Source: Lactiplantibacillus daowaiensis (lineage in GTDB: Bacteria > Bacillota > Bacilli > Lactobacillales > Lactobacillaceae). From it: 64,000 bases of DNA. The stretch is from NCBI RefSeq assembly GCF_005405085.1, contig NZ_BJDJ01000001.1:1-64000 (forward strand). Direction: 5' to 3'. The notes under the pieces are model-generated. The model was not told where the DNA came from, did no database searches, and saw nothing but the letters and a program-made list of their open reading frames with translations. The position numbers and the translations under genes are program-made. This document shows, piece by piece, positions 42,376-51,704 of this stretch (within the stretch, counting starts at the first letter, position 1; the number at the start of each line of letters is the position of its first letter).

Positions 42376-43073
42376 ACCTGCGCCAACTCCTCAAAAAATG
42401 CCACCGCATTTTGTTGTACCATGTCAAAATCAAATGGTAACTGTAATGCCTCTTCGTTAATCGCCATTACTTTAGCCGCCGAGTTCCGATAATCGATCAA
42501 CCCCGCAAAGGGATAAACGCGAAATGAGGTCCCACAAATAACCACTAAATCGGCATGCCGTAGTAACGCTAACGACCGATCAACGTTTTGCTGATTAATG
42601 CCTTCATCATATAAGACAACGTTAGGCCGTAAATAACCATGGTCGGTATCATGATATGGCGACGATAAATAAGCTTGCCATGGCACGACTTTACCACATT
42701 CAGTACAGTAGATTTGGTACAAATTACCATGAAATTCAACCAAGTTTTGCGTCGCCGCGTCATTATATAAGTTATCAATATTTTGCGTGATGACCCCGGC
42801 TTTGCCTTGTTGTGTCAATTGCGCCATCACCTTGTGAATCACATTGGGCTTCGCATCCGGATAATACAAATTTTCTTTTAAATAATGGTAAAAGCCCATT
42901 GGGTCAGCCTTTAAATAGGCATGACTCAAATAATATTCCGCATTATGATGACCGGTGTACAGCCCGTTTTTTGAGCGATAGTCAGGAATACCTGATGGCG
43001 TCGAAACACCAGCACCGGTCATGAAAACGATATGCTTGGCGTTTAAGATGGTTTGTTGGGCATTGGTTAACAT
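42372..43073 (-). CDS. Sir2-family NAD-dependent deacylase with a reduced zinc site
   Basis: Sirtuin removing acyl groups from lysines at the expense of NAD, or related. NAD site GAGVSTPSGIPDYRSKNG at 20-37, TQNIDNLY at 96-103, and general-base His115 in EFHGN. Only one zinc Cys pair is seen, Cys123 and Cys126 (CTEC). The second pair expected before RPNVVLYDE is missing and replaced by a His/Asp-containing segment (YHDTDHGYL). AAAGGAGG lies 11 bases before the ATG. Upstream partner of the coupled DUF72 gene. Confidence 0.93.
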   Translation of the reverse strand: MLTNAQQTILNAKHIVFMTGAGVSTPSGIPDYRSKNGLYTGHHNAEYYLSHAYLKADPMGFYHYLKENLYYPDAKPNVIHKVMAQLTQQGKAGVITQNIDNLYNDAATQNLVEFHGNLYQIYCTECGKVVPWQAYLSSPYHDTDHGYLRPNVVLYDEGINQQNVDRSLALLRHADLVVICGTSFRVYPFAGLIDYRNSAAKVMAINEEALQLPFDFDMVQQNAVAFFEELAQV

Positions 43074-43118
43074 TTTTTAGGGACCTCCTTTGGTTATTTT
43101 TGGGTCGAAACGTGTTCG

Positions 43119-43216
43119 GCAAGCCTGGGGGTTCCGCTTGCTACGCTAAGTCAACCAGTCGAAAAGTTCACCGACTAATTGTCTTAGCTAGGCAATGCTC
43201 ACCCCCAACCCGGCTT
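43119..43216. other. Long intergenic hairpin
   Basis: Arms AAGCC-TGGGGGT (43121-43132) and ACCCCCA...GGCTT (43201-43216) pair with a four-base bulge. Inside, TTGC/GCAA, GCTAAG/CTTAGC (43145-43150, 43183-43188) and AGTCG/CGACT (43157-43161, 43172-43176) continue the stem. It lacks a T run, so it is not a standard terminator. It stands between the HExxH gene and the sirtuin gene. Confidence 0.55.
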
Positions 43217-43226
43217 ACCTCACACT

Positions 43227-44186
43227 CTAACGAATCGTAAACGGCATATTCAGCTTCGCGAACAAGTCCTTCACATTCATCGCATACAATTCCTTGAAGA
43301 ATTCATCGCTATCTTTTTCAGCTGGTGCGGGTAAAACGAATGCATTTTGGCGGTCGTTCTTGTTTAGCCCAATAAATGCCCGCGTTTGTTGCGCGGTTTC
43401 GACCATTTCTGAGTGGTAAATGTCAAATAATTGCCGCACTTCTAGCCGTTGTTGGCGGTCGCTTAACACACTTTGCATCGTGACAAATTCACTGCCGTGT
43501 AATAATGGCAAATCCCAGGCCAACATTTGGTCATCAAAAGCCTTGAATAACTTAACGACTGTCCGCCGCATGGCAAATGGGCTTTCAACTGGCTTGGTGG
43601 CAATCACTTGATAGAGCTGCTTAGCGGCCGCCCAAGCCTTTGGAAAGTCAGCGTCAACTTTAGCAGCCCGTTCCTTAGTTAAGTCACCACCAAAGAAGAC
43701 CAACAAATCAGTTAACGTCAATAAACGTAAGGTCATCATCGCGTCATCTTGGTTAGGGTCTTCAGAATCAATCGTGGCGTAGACCCCTTTGACGTATAAG
43801 TCTTCAATATCAGCATCAATCAAGTCATGGTCACGTTGGTTCTTGACAATTAAGACATGCGCGACCATATCGTAAAGTTCAGTCGCAATCGCCATTAATT
43901 GTTCATCTAACTTAGCGTTGTTCGTCGTTAAGTTAAACGTGATCTGAGGAAAACCTTGGAGCAATAACAATAAGTGCATTACTTCATGTGACGCCGTATA
44001 ACTTGGCGCTGTAATATCAGTGACGTGAACTTCAATATCGCCATTTTGCATCAATTGTTCTGCTTGATCATGGCGGACATAGCCTGATTTTTGATCACCA
44101 AGCGTGACCGTCACATTACCAGGAAAGATGGAATTTGTCGCTGATAATAAGTCCGTTACTTGTTGCTTTAATTTAAGTTCAGTCAT
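43227..44186 (-). CDS. Putative zincin-like protein with HEVMH motif, unknown function
   Basis: A 319-residue soluble protein. Residues 67-71 read HEVMH, the HExxH zinc-protease signature, within a helix flanked by SYTAS and LLLLLQGFPQ, which is how zincin active-site helices look. Related lactobacillar proteins are commonly labelled 'IpaB/EvcA family', a label that tells little. The C-terminal two thirds are helical. It begins two bases after the mvaA stop (AATTAATT between), so it is the last gene of the ppx-mvaA operon. Proteolytic activity is a guess from the motif alone. Confidence 0.82.
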   Translation of the reverse strand: MTELKLKQQVTDLLSATNSIFPGNVTVTLGDQKSGYVRHDQAEQLMQNGDIEVHVTDITAPSYTASHEVMHLLLLLQGFPQITFNLTTNNAKLDEQLMAIATELYDMVAHVLIVKNQRDHDLIDADIEDLYVKGVYATIDSEDPNQDDAMMTLRLLTLTDLLVFFGGDLTKERAAKVDADFPKAWAAAKQLYQVIATKPVESPFAMRRTVVKLFKAFDDQMLAWDLPLLHGSEFVTMQSVLSDRQQRLEVRQLFDIYHSEMVETAQQTRAFIGLNKNDRQNAFVLPAPAEKDSDEFFKELYAMNVKDLFAKLNMPFTIR

Positions 44187-44188
44187 AA

Positions 44189-45457
44189 TTAATTTTCATC
44201 CTTTGTTTGCCGTAAAGCGGCAATGAGTTGTTGGGTTGTGGTTAAATCTTGATGTGGCGCTTGTTCTAATTGTTGTAGAATCGTCGGCAATTCAGCGGGA
44301 GTCGCCCCCGCAGCCATGGCTAGTGACTTCAATTGCAAATGCATATGGCCTTGTTGAATCCCAGTCGTGACCAAAGCGCGCAAAGCGGCCAAGTTTTGCG
44401 CTAGGCCGGTCGCGGCAATGATCCGTGCTAACGTTGGCGCAGTTGGTTGACCGAGTAACTTATGATTAAGTTGGGCCACGTCATTGATCTTAATGGAGCC
44501 ACCCACAACGCCCACTGGTAGTGGCAACGTCAATTGCCCCGTCAAAGTCTTGCCATCGGTCGTCCAAGTACTTAATCCGCGATACTGCCCATCTCGAGCC
44601 GCATAAGCATGCGCGCCACTTTCAAGGGCACGCCAATCATTGCCCGTCGCAATTGCGACGGCATCGATACCATTCATGATACCTTTATTATGCGTTGCCG
44701 CACGATAAGGATCTAATTGGGCAACTGTGCTAGCAGCCGCCATTTTTTGGGCGACCAAGGCCCCTGAATAACGCCCCGCTTGCAACAAAGCGACTGGCAA
44801 TTCACAAGTCGCGGTCGCTAAACTGGCGGTCGCATAATTGGATAAAATGCTCATCAACGCATTGGTTTTGGTCAAAACACCAATCGACTTAGCAACGGCT
44901 TCTAACATGGTATTCAACATGTTGGCACCCATCGCAGCTTGCACATCGACAAATAGATCTACCGATAAGTACCCTTGGCCAAGTTGCCGGACCCGTAATT
45001 GCTTGGCGCCGCCACCACGGCGTTTCAAACTAGGGTGAGCGTCATCGGCAACGACTAACAAGTCCGCGGCATGCTGTTCAATCAGGGCCGCTGTTTTTGC
45101 TGGCTCAGTCAGTTGTTCTAAGACGATTTGCCCAATCATTTCACGCCGGGTCACCGTGGTATGAAAGCCACCCGCCCGTTTGACGATTTTGGCCCCATTA
45201 CTGGCCGCCGCAATGACCGATGGTTCTTCAGTCACCATCGGAATGATCCGGGGCTGATCATCAATCACAAAGTTCACAGCTAACCCCATCGGCAATGGAT
45301 AATCGGTTAAATAATTCTCAATAATCTCACTATGTTGCGGTAAATAATAGGTTTTAAAACGGGCAGTTTCAGCAGGCGTTAGCGCCGAATAATCCGCAAC
45401 GATCGCCGTGCGTTCCGCCCAACTTTTTTGATAAAAATGGCGAAAATCAGCCGTCAT
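44189..45457 (-). CDS. mvaA: Hydroxymethylglutaryl-CoA reductase, class II
   Basis: Committed step of the mevalonate pathway to isoprenoids, reducing HMG-CoA to mevalonate. Catalytic residues aligned with Pseudomonas mevalonii enzyme: Glu78 in TEEPSVIAAAS, Lys258 in THNKG, Asp274 in GNDW, and His371 in GHMHLQ. The MGANMLNTM and VVGGSI motifs are also present. 422 residues, no membrane domain as expected in class II. It is 28 bases downstream of ppx and directly upstream of the HExxH gene, hence an operon. Confidence 0.96.
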   Translation of the reverse strand: MTADFRHFYQKSWAERTAIVADYSALTPAETARFKTYYLPQHSEIIENYLTDYPLPMGLAVNFVIDDQPRIIPMVTEEPSVIAAASNGAKIVKRAGGFHTTVTRREMIGQIVLEQLTEPAKTAALIEQHAADLLVVADDAHPSLKRRGGGAKQLRVRQLGQGYLSVDLFVDVQAAMGANMLNTMLEAVAKSIGVLTKTNALMSILSNYATASLATATCELPVALLQAGRYSGALVAQKMAAASTVAQLDPYRAATHNKGIMNGIDAVAIATGNDWRALESGAHAYAARDGQYRGLSTWTTDGKTLTGQLTLPLPVGVVGGSIKINDVAQLNHKLLGQPTAPTLARIIAATGLAQNLAALRALVTTGIQQGHMHLQLKSLAMAAGATPAELPTILQQLEQAPHQDLTTTQQLIAALRQTKDEN

Positions 45458-45485
45458 ATAATCAGTCCTATCTATAATGTTCAGT

Positions 45486-46403
45486 TTACTGATTTAAGTG
45501 TTCGGAAATAATCCCCTCGCGAACCCCACTCTCAGAAAAGATCACCCGGTCACTATCAAGCATTTGTAGTAAGGTCACTAGTGGCAACATCCCGCCCACG
45601 ATAATATCGGCCCGGTCATATTCCATCCCCGAAATATCTTGGCGACCTTGACGCGAACGCGTTAACAAGTCTAAAAAGGTATGATAGACCGTTTCCGTCT
45701 TCAAGCGGTACCCGTGAATATCTTCCACTTTAAGCTTTTGTTGCCGCCGACGATTGACCCGTGCCAGCGTTCGGTTAGCCCCACCGAGTAAAATAATGGG
45801 ATAATGAGCAGCTTCTGACAACCACCAAACATCCGCTAAGCGATTACGTAAAAACATTTGGGCGCGAAACAAATTGGCTGACGGGACGACATCATCCAGC
45901 TCAAATTGTTCTGACAAGGTAACAGCACCAAATGGCACGCTAATCAGATGCTGCGAACGCCCACCTTTGACCAAGATGAGTTCGCAACTGGCACCACCAG
46001 TATCTAAAATCAAGCAATCATTAATGACCAATGAATTGGCCACGCCTAAATAATCGTAATACGCTTCATCATCACCCGACAATACTTTTAAATCTAAGCC
46101 GACCTGGTCTTTGACCGTGGCCAAAAATTCAGCTTGGTTTTTAGCCATGCGAACTGCCGCAGTCGTGATCCCAATCACATCCGTATTCGGCATGCGTTGA
46201 TAAATCTTTTTAAAGGCCAATAAGGCTTTGATCGTGCGATCGATAGCCTTGGGTTGTAAGACATGGGCGGTGCCCATCCCTTCTGACAGCCGGGTATCTT
46301 CTTTGATGCGTTTAATTTCTTCGGCGGTACCATTCGCATGTAAGCGATTGACCGCCATTCGGGCCGAATTCGATCCGAGGTCCACAATTGCTAAGTTTTT
46401 CAT
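45486..46403 (-). CDS. Short Ppx/GppA-family exopolyphosphatase-like protein
   Basis: ASKHA-fold phosphatase of polyphosphate or pppGpp. IVDLGSNSARM at residues 4-14 and LILDTGGASCELI near 140-152 are the two phosphate loops. At 305 residues it lacks the C-terminal HD-like region of long Ppx, as in many Firmicutes. The ATG at 46403 is preceded by GAGCGGA; an earlier ATG seven codons upstream has no ribosome site. First gene of the operon with mvaA and the HExxH gene. Substrate, polyphosphate or (p)ppGpp, is undecided. Confidence 0.93.
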   Translation of the reverse strand: MKNLAIVDLGSNSARMAVNRLHANGTAEEIKRIKEDTRLSEGMGTAHVLQPKAIDRTIKALLAFKKIYQRMPNTDVIGITTAAVRMAKNQAEFLATVKDQVGLDLKVLSGDDEAYYDYLGVANSLVINDCLILDTGGASCELILVKGGRSQHLISVPFGAVTLSEQFELDDVVPSANLFRAQMFLRNRLADVWWLSEAAHYPIILLGGANRTLARVNRRRQQKLKVEDIHGYRLKTETVYHTFLDLLTRSRQGRQDISGMEYDRADIIVGGMLPLVTLLQMLDSDRVIFSESGVREGIISEHLNQ

Positions 46404-46487
46404 CGTCGTCCGCTCGCTTTTCATTTAGGGTAGTTTGGTTTTATTTTACCATTATTTACTAAGCGTGGGCACTAACGACCGCCGACA

Positions 46488-46519
46488 CAAAAAAGCCCGG
46501 TGCCATTGCCCCGGACTTT
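46488..46519 (-). terminator. Terminator of dus
   Basis: AAAGTCCGGGG / CACCGGGCTTTTTT hairpin right after the stop on the minus strand. Confidence 0.85.
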
Positions 46520-47513
46520 ATTTACTTAACGGCGATGCCGCTAAAATTTTGCGAACATCATCAGTTGATTTTGCATCCATCATCGTATTCCGCAACGCCG
46601 TAGCCCCAAGTTCAGGCCGGGCATAGATCTTAAAGAAGCGTTTTAGTGATGGGAAACGTGGCACATCATAGCGTTGGGCAAAGTCATCAAACAAATCCAA
46701 TTGAACCTGCAACAACCCTAGTAATTCCGCCAATGAATGTGGCTGTGGTTGCGCTTCAAACGCAAACGGACTGGCAAAAACGCCCCGCCCAATCATGATG
46801 CCATCTAATCCGGGATGTGCTTTGGCTAACGCTAAACCAGCTTGATAATTTTCGATGTCACCATTAATTTGTAATAACGTTTCTGGCGCTAGTTCATCGC
46901 GCATTTTGATCAAGTCATCGATAACTTCAAAGTGCGCTGGGACTTTACTCATCTCTTGTTTCGTTCGCAAGTGAACCGTTAACACGGCCACATGCTGCCG
47001 CAATAAAGTCGGGATCCAGTCACGAAATTCGGCTAACTTGCTGTAACCTAGTCGCGTCTTAGCGCTAACTGGTAATCCCGCCGTCTTGGTAGCGGCAATC
47101 ACTGCGGCGGCCCACGCTGGGTTGCGAATTAAATCACTGCCACCATGATTTTTAATGACCGTCCCATCTGGACAGCCCATGTTAACGTCAATGGCTTGAT
47201 AACCTTGGGCCTTGACTGCTTGCGCCGCACTAGCGAAATCGGCCGCCGTATTCCCCCATAACTGGACAACTGGCATTTGCGGTTCAGCTGGCGCCACATA
47301 GAGTCGCCCATGAACTGGAAATTTCGTCTTCGGATCGGTGATACTTTTGGCATACACAAACTCCGTAAAGAAGGCATCCGGTGCCGCGGCTTGCGTGATG
47401 ACTTGGCGAAAGACCGTGTTACTAACAGCTTCCATCGGGGCCATCGTAAAAAACGGCCGCTGTTCAGCTTGCGCCTTCGCCGCAATTTGTTGCCAATAGG
47501 TTAATTCAGACAC
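46518..47513 (-). CDS. dus: tRNA-dihydrouridine synthase
   Basis: FMN enzyme reducing uridines to dihydrouridine in tRNA D-loops. FMN barrel with MAPMEAVSNTVFR at the N-terminus, catalytic Cys in DVNMGCPDGTVIKN, TKTRLGYS-like (VSAKTRLGYS), and IMIGRGVFASPF. 331 residues. It belongs to the shorter Firmicutes Dus group; which positions it modifies is unknown. Start ATG at 47513 with an AGAGGAATT ribosome site. Monocistronic with its own terminator. Confidence 0.94.
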   Translation of the reverse strand: MSELTYWQQIAAKAQAEQRPFFTMAPMEAVSNTVFRQVITQAAAPDAFFTEFVYAKSITDPKTKFPVHGRLYVAPAEPQMPVVQLWGNTAADFASAAQAVKAQGYQAIDVNMGCPDGTVIKNHGGSDLIRNPAWAAAVIAATKTAGLPVSAKTRLGYSKLAEFRDWIPTLLRQHVAVLTVHLRTKQEMSKVPAHFEVIDDLIKMRDELAPETLLQINGDIENYQAGLALAKAHPGLDGIMIGRGVFASPFAFEAQPQPHSLAELLGLLQVQLDLFDDFAQRYDVPRFPSLKRFFKIYARPELGATALRNTMMDAKSTDDVRKILAASPLSK

Positions 47514-47578
47514 AGTTATAATTCCTCTATTCTGTATAATCGTGCTTTAAGTTTAGCATTAAACTGAAGTGTGCCCAA

Positions 47579-47612
47579 ACAAAAAGTGTGACCCACTGCA
47601 CGGTCACACTTA
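47579..47612 (-). terminator. Terminator of the nitroreductase-SDR operon
   Basis: AAGTGTGACC / GGTCACACTT perfect hairpin followed by TTTGTTT on the minus strand. Confidence 0.85.
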
Positions 47613-47618
47613 GTTCTG

Positions 47619-48242
47619 TTATAACGCTGCCAAAGCACTGGCAATCGGTTGGTCACCTTGCTTCATCATAATGACCTTTTCTTGCGCATGAGCTGTTGTT
47701 AGCACACCCGCTAAAACACTCACAACATCGGCAATCGAGTTCTCACCTAGAGTCGTCTCATCAAAACTCACTTTACCCGTGGCAGGCGTCTCGGTCAAAA
47801 CTCCCGGCTGCACAATCGTGTATGTCAAAGTGGTACGGTGCATCAACCACTCATCGGCATAACGTTTGGCAATATTGTAGTCCGTAAGTGTCTTCAAATA
47901 CCCGTCATGCCACCGTTCTGGTTGCAACGCATAGGCTGAACTCAGTTGAATAAACCGGGTGACACCACTTTGTTCGGCAGCCTGCATCACTTTAATGGCC
48001 CCGTTTAGATCTGTCTGTAACAAATCACGCCCACGTGAGCCCGCGACAAAGTAAACCGCATCAACACCGGTCATCACCGGTCGCATCTCTGAAACCGCAG
48101 CATGCAAGTCTAATTGAGCGGTCTGGGGTAAATCAGGTTGATGCTGACCATACGTCCCAATCACTTGATGCCCTTGTGCACTTAACTTTTGTGCTAATTG
48201 AAAGCCGACCCGGCCACTAGCACCGACAACTAAAATTTTCAT
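47619..48242 (-). CDS. NAD(P)-binding atypical SDR oxidoreductase
   Basis: Small Rossmann-fold protein of the atypical SDR (SDR_a5-like) group. It has VVGASGRVG at 5-13 as the NAD(P) loop, then VDAVYFVAGSRG, SGVTRFIQLSSAYAL and YNIAKRYADEWL; the YxxxK-like pair is Tyr-Asn-Ile-Ala-Lys. 207 residues. GGAGGG before the ATG, 11 bases after the nitroreductase stop. A redox or quinone-type stress role with the nitroreductase is plausible, inferred from context. Confidence 0.9.
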   Translation of the reverse strand: MKILVVGASGRVGFQLAQKLSAQGHQVIGTYGQHQPDLPQTAQLDLHAAVSEMRPVMTGVDAVYFVAGSRGRDLLQTDLNGAIKVMQAAEQSGVTRFIQLSSAYALQPERWHDGYLKTLTDYNIAKRYADEWLMHRTTLTYTIVQPGVLTETPATGKVSFDETTLGENSIADVVSVLAGVLTTAHAQEKVIMMKQGDQPIASALAAL

Positions 48243-48253
48243 TATTTTCCCTC

Positions 48254-48910
48254 CTAATCCTTGAGTGTTAACATCGCTAACGTCGCTACTCGACTCGTCC
48301 GAAAATCATTGATAGCCGCATCTGACGCATACCCTAATCCAATGCCCATTAATAGCTGTTGGGTACTATCAAGTCCTAACAACCGCCGCAGTTCATCGGG
48401 ATACTTCACCAATTCATACGCTGGCATCGACTGCACGCCATGATCAGCCGCACTGAGCATCAGTGTCTGGGCAAAGGCGCCTGTATCAAAAATTTCCCAA
48501 CTATTTAGTGGCGCTGGTACCGTCAAATAAACTACTGCAGGACTATTGAACAAACTTAACTGCGTAGCGCCGTATTCGCGGGTACCCACATTTTTTTGCA
48601 TCAAATACTGGCTTAAATCATTGCTCCAATCAGCCATGTTACGACGTGGACTTGCGGCCCAATTCGTCCGATGGGCCACTTCGATATCGGCACTACTGGC
48701 AACCCCTTGTTGGGTTCGTTGGCTAAACGTCGCACGAATCTTTTTAAGGGTCGCGCCAGTCGCAATTACAACTTGCCAGGGTTGTGCATTCGCCCAAGAT
48801 GGTGTCTGCTGGGCCGCCGCGACGATGGCCGTTAACGTTTCGATTGCGACTGGCTGTGAACTGAAATCACGAATTGAATGGCGTGCTTGTAATGCTTGTG
48901 TAAATTCCAT
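48254..48910 (-). CDS. Nitroreductase family FMN oxidoreductase
   Basis: FMN-dependent NAD(P)H oxidoreductase acting on nitro compounds or quinones. RHSIRDFSSQPV at the N-terminus holds the FMN-phosphate residues. TPSWANAQPWQVVIATG follows at about 36-52, then FDTGAFAQTLMLSAADHGVQS and GIGLGYASD. 218 residues, homodimer expected. GGAGGG before the ATG. First gene of the operon with the SDR gene and divergent from a PucR-type regulator at 49069; the intergenic region holds a perfect inverted repeat. Confidence 0.95.
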   Translation of the reverse strand: MEFTQALQARHSIRDFSSQPVAIETLTAIVAAAQQTPSWANAQPWQVVIATGATLKKIRATFSQRTQQGVASSADIEVAHRTNWAASPRRNMADWSNDLSQYLMQKNVGTREYGATQLSLFNSPAVVYLTVPAPLNSWEIFDTGAFAQTLMLSAADHGVQSMPAYELVKYPDELRRLLGLDSTQQLLMGIGLGYASDAAINDFRTSRVATLAMLTLKD

Positions 48911-49017
48911 TTTATTACCCTCCGTTAGGTGTCATTTGGTACACTTGTCTTAGCAATCATTTAACTTCGAGACCTAGTATAACTGGGTAATGCTTTAAAT
49001 AAAACGTGGTTTCAGCC

Positions 49018-49041
49018 CACACTTTAGTCACTTAAAGTGTG
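49018..49041. promoter_or_regulatory. Probable operator, 9-6-9 inverted repeat
   Basis: CACACTTTA (49018-49026) and TAAAGTGTG (49033-49041) are perfect inverted copies separated by six bases. They lie between the nitroreductase and regulator genes, 27 bases before the regulator start codon. Confidence 0.6.
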
Positions 49042-49068
49042 CACTTTGCCCACCAAGGAGGCTCTATC

Positions 49069-50148
49069 ATGACCGACACCGCTTTATTACTTGCAGCAAT
49101 CAAATGTACGGCGCTGGACCCGTTGACGACGTTAATTGCCACTTACTTAGACCAGCCCGTTTATATTATTGATGCGACCGGCACGATAATTAGTTCAAGC
49201 ACCACGGAACGACCACCGATCACGGCTGCCTGGTTGCAAGCTGATACGACCCAAGGGGCCTTTCAAGCGGGTACGAGTGACTATTTACGGCGCCCCATCA
49301 ACACCTTTGCCATGAAGACTTGGTATTTATTCGTGGCCCAATCCAAAGGGTACCCGGTCACGGCTAGTCAGTTGGATTTAGCCATCCAAATTATCAATCA
49401 TTTTAATGACCGCTATGCCGCTAATCCGAATCAAAGTGAATTAAACAGTTTATTCGCGCAATTATTGGCCGACCCACAAAGAACAGACATTACGGCATTT
49501 CGGCCGTTACACAATCAATCGTTAGTTGCCATCACCGCCACTGCGATGGTGGCGCGCCCAAATCAAACGGCTTTCAAACACGCCTTGCAACAAGCATTGC
49601 CAACTATGCCATTAACCGAAGATGCGCAACAAAATCTCGTATTAGTTGTACCAGCGACTACCGCACAATTCGAAACTGATGCCTTGGTTGCTTTAGCTGA
49701 ACAATATCATTATTGCTTCTTTATTTCTGAGCCTTACACTGATCTGACAAAAACACGCGACTTTCTAAGTATTTGTCGGCAAGCGTTTAAAGCAGCTCAA
49801 AAACTCGACCAATTGCAACCAGTGAATTTAACGCAAGCCTACAATATTTACGTCATCTTAGACCATATGCAAGATTTAACCTTGCTGCGTCATACCATGT
49901 GCACGCAGTTATTAACCCTACAACACTATGATCAGCAACATCACACGGCACTTTTTGATACGTTGTATGTTTACTTAGAAAATGACTGCCGCTTGAGCCT
50001 AACTGCCGATCAGTTGCACTTACACCGCAATAGTTTGACCAAGCGGCTGCAACGGATCGATGACTTGATTCACATTGACTGGGAACAACCACACAAAACG
50101 TTTGGCTTACGTTTGAGCTACCGAATTTTTAATTATTTGGCCAATTAA
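49069..50148 (+). CDS. PucR/CdaR-type transcriptional regulator
   Basis: Regulator with a C-terminal helix-turn-helix of the PucR group: LSLTADQLHLHRNSLTKRLQRIDDL near 309-335, followed by LRLSYRIFNYL. The N-terminal half (YIIDATGTIISSS and on) looks like a sensor domain of the purine-catabolism or diacid-regulator type, but the ligand is unknown. 359 residues; the ATG at 49069 follows AAGGAGG. Divergent from the nitroreductase-SDR operon, which it likely controls with itself through the repeat at 49018-49041. Confidence 0.9.
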   Translation: MTDTALLLAAIKCTALDPLTTLIATYLDQPVYIIDATGTIISSSTTERPPITAAWLQADTTQGAFQAGTSDYLRRPINTFAMKTWYLFVAQSKGYPVTASQLDLAIQIINHFNDRYAANPNQSELNSLFAQLLADPQRTDITAFRPLHNQSLVAITATAMVARPNQTAFKHALQQALPTMPLTEDAQQNLVLVVPATTAQFETDALVALAEQYHYCFFISEPYTDLTKTRDFLSICRQAFKAAQKLDQLQPVNLTQAYNIYVILDHMQDLTLLRHTMCTQLLTLQHYDQQHHTALFDTLYVYLENDCRLSLTADQLHLHRNSLTKRLQRIDDLIHIDWEQPHKTFGLRLSYRIFNYLAN

Positions 50149-50206
50149 ACAACACAACAAAGAACCCGACACTATTTTGATGAGTGCCGGGTTCTTTGTT
50201 GTGTTT
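50149..50206. terminator. Strong convergent terminator
   Basis: AACACAACAAAGAACCCG and CGGGTTCTTTGTTGTGTT form an 18-base perfect stem, with further CACT/AGTG pairs inside. It serves the regulator gene and, from the other side, trpS. Confidence 0.85.
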
Positions 50207-50290
50207 GCATAATCGCTATTATTTAGCTGTAAGTCAGTAGTAATGGCAGCCGCCAAAGTTAGCTTTGGTAAACGCTAGTCGCACCTAAAC

Positions 50291-51337
<1,047 letters not shown>

Positions 51338-51356
51338 TCAGATCAGATGAGGCGAT

Positions 51357-51570
51357 AAAAAAAGCGCCCCATCGACTAGTCAATAGTCAATTAGGACGCA
51401 TTACCGTGGTACCACCTAAATTGCAGAAACTGTTTCTGCCACTCATTCTACCGATAAGGGTGGGTTCCCGGTTCGCACCGAATCTCCAAAAAGCCAATTC
51501 ATTTGCCCATCCGTGCTTACAGCCATGACACGGTCTCTGGTTGGCGGGCGCCTTACTTTCTTTTCTTCAA
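51357..51570 (-). promoter_or_regulatory. T-box riboswitch of trpS
   Basis: Minus-strand leader with the T-box core AGGTGGTACCACGG (51405-51418), a Stem III hairpin GCAGAAAC/GTTTCTGC, a GGTGCGAACCGG-type Stem IIA/B element, and a terminal GCGTCC/GGGGCGC terminator with T run (51357-51398). A Trp codon TGG occurs in ATGGGC at 51505-51510, in a plausible specifier position; this assignment is tentative. Uncharged tRNA-Trp should allow read-through. Confidence 0.9.
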
Positions 51571-51704
51571 CGATTAATTAATCCTAGTGTAAGCGTTACG
51601 CGCAGTGGTGTCAAAAGTTAATTTAGCAATGACTTTTGATAAATTGGTCATTGGCAGTTTATCCGTGCCACTGAAAGCCACCTTAGATGCTTAACTCGTT
51701 CTAT

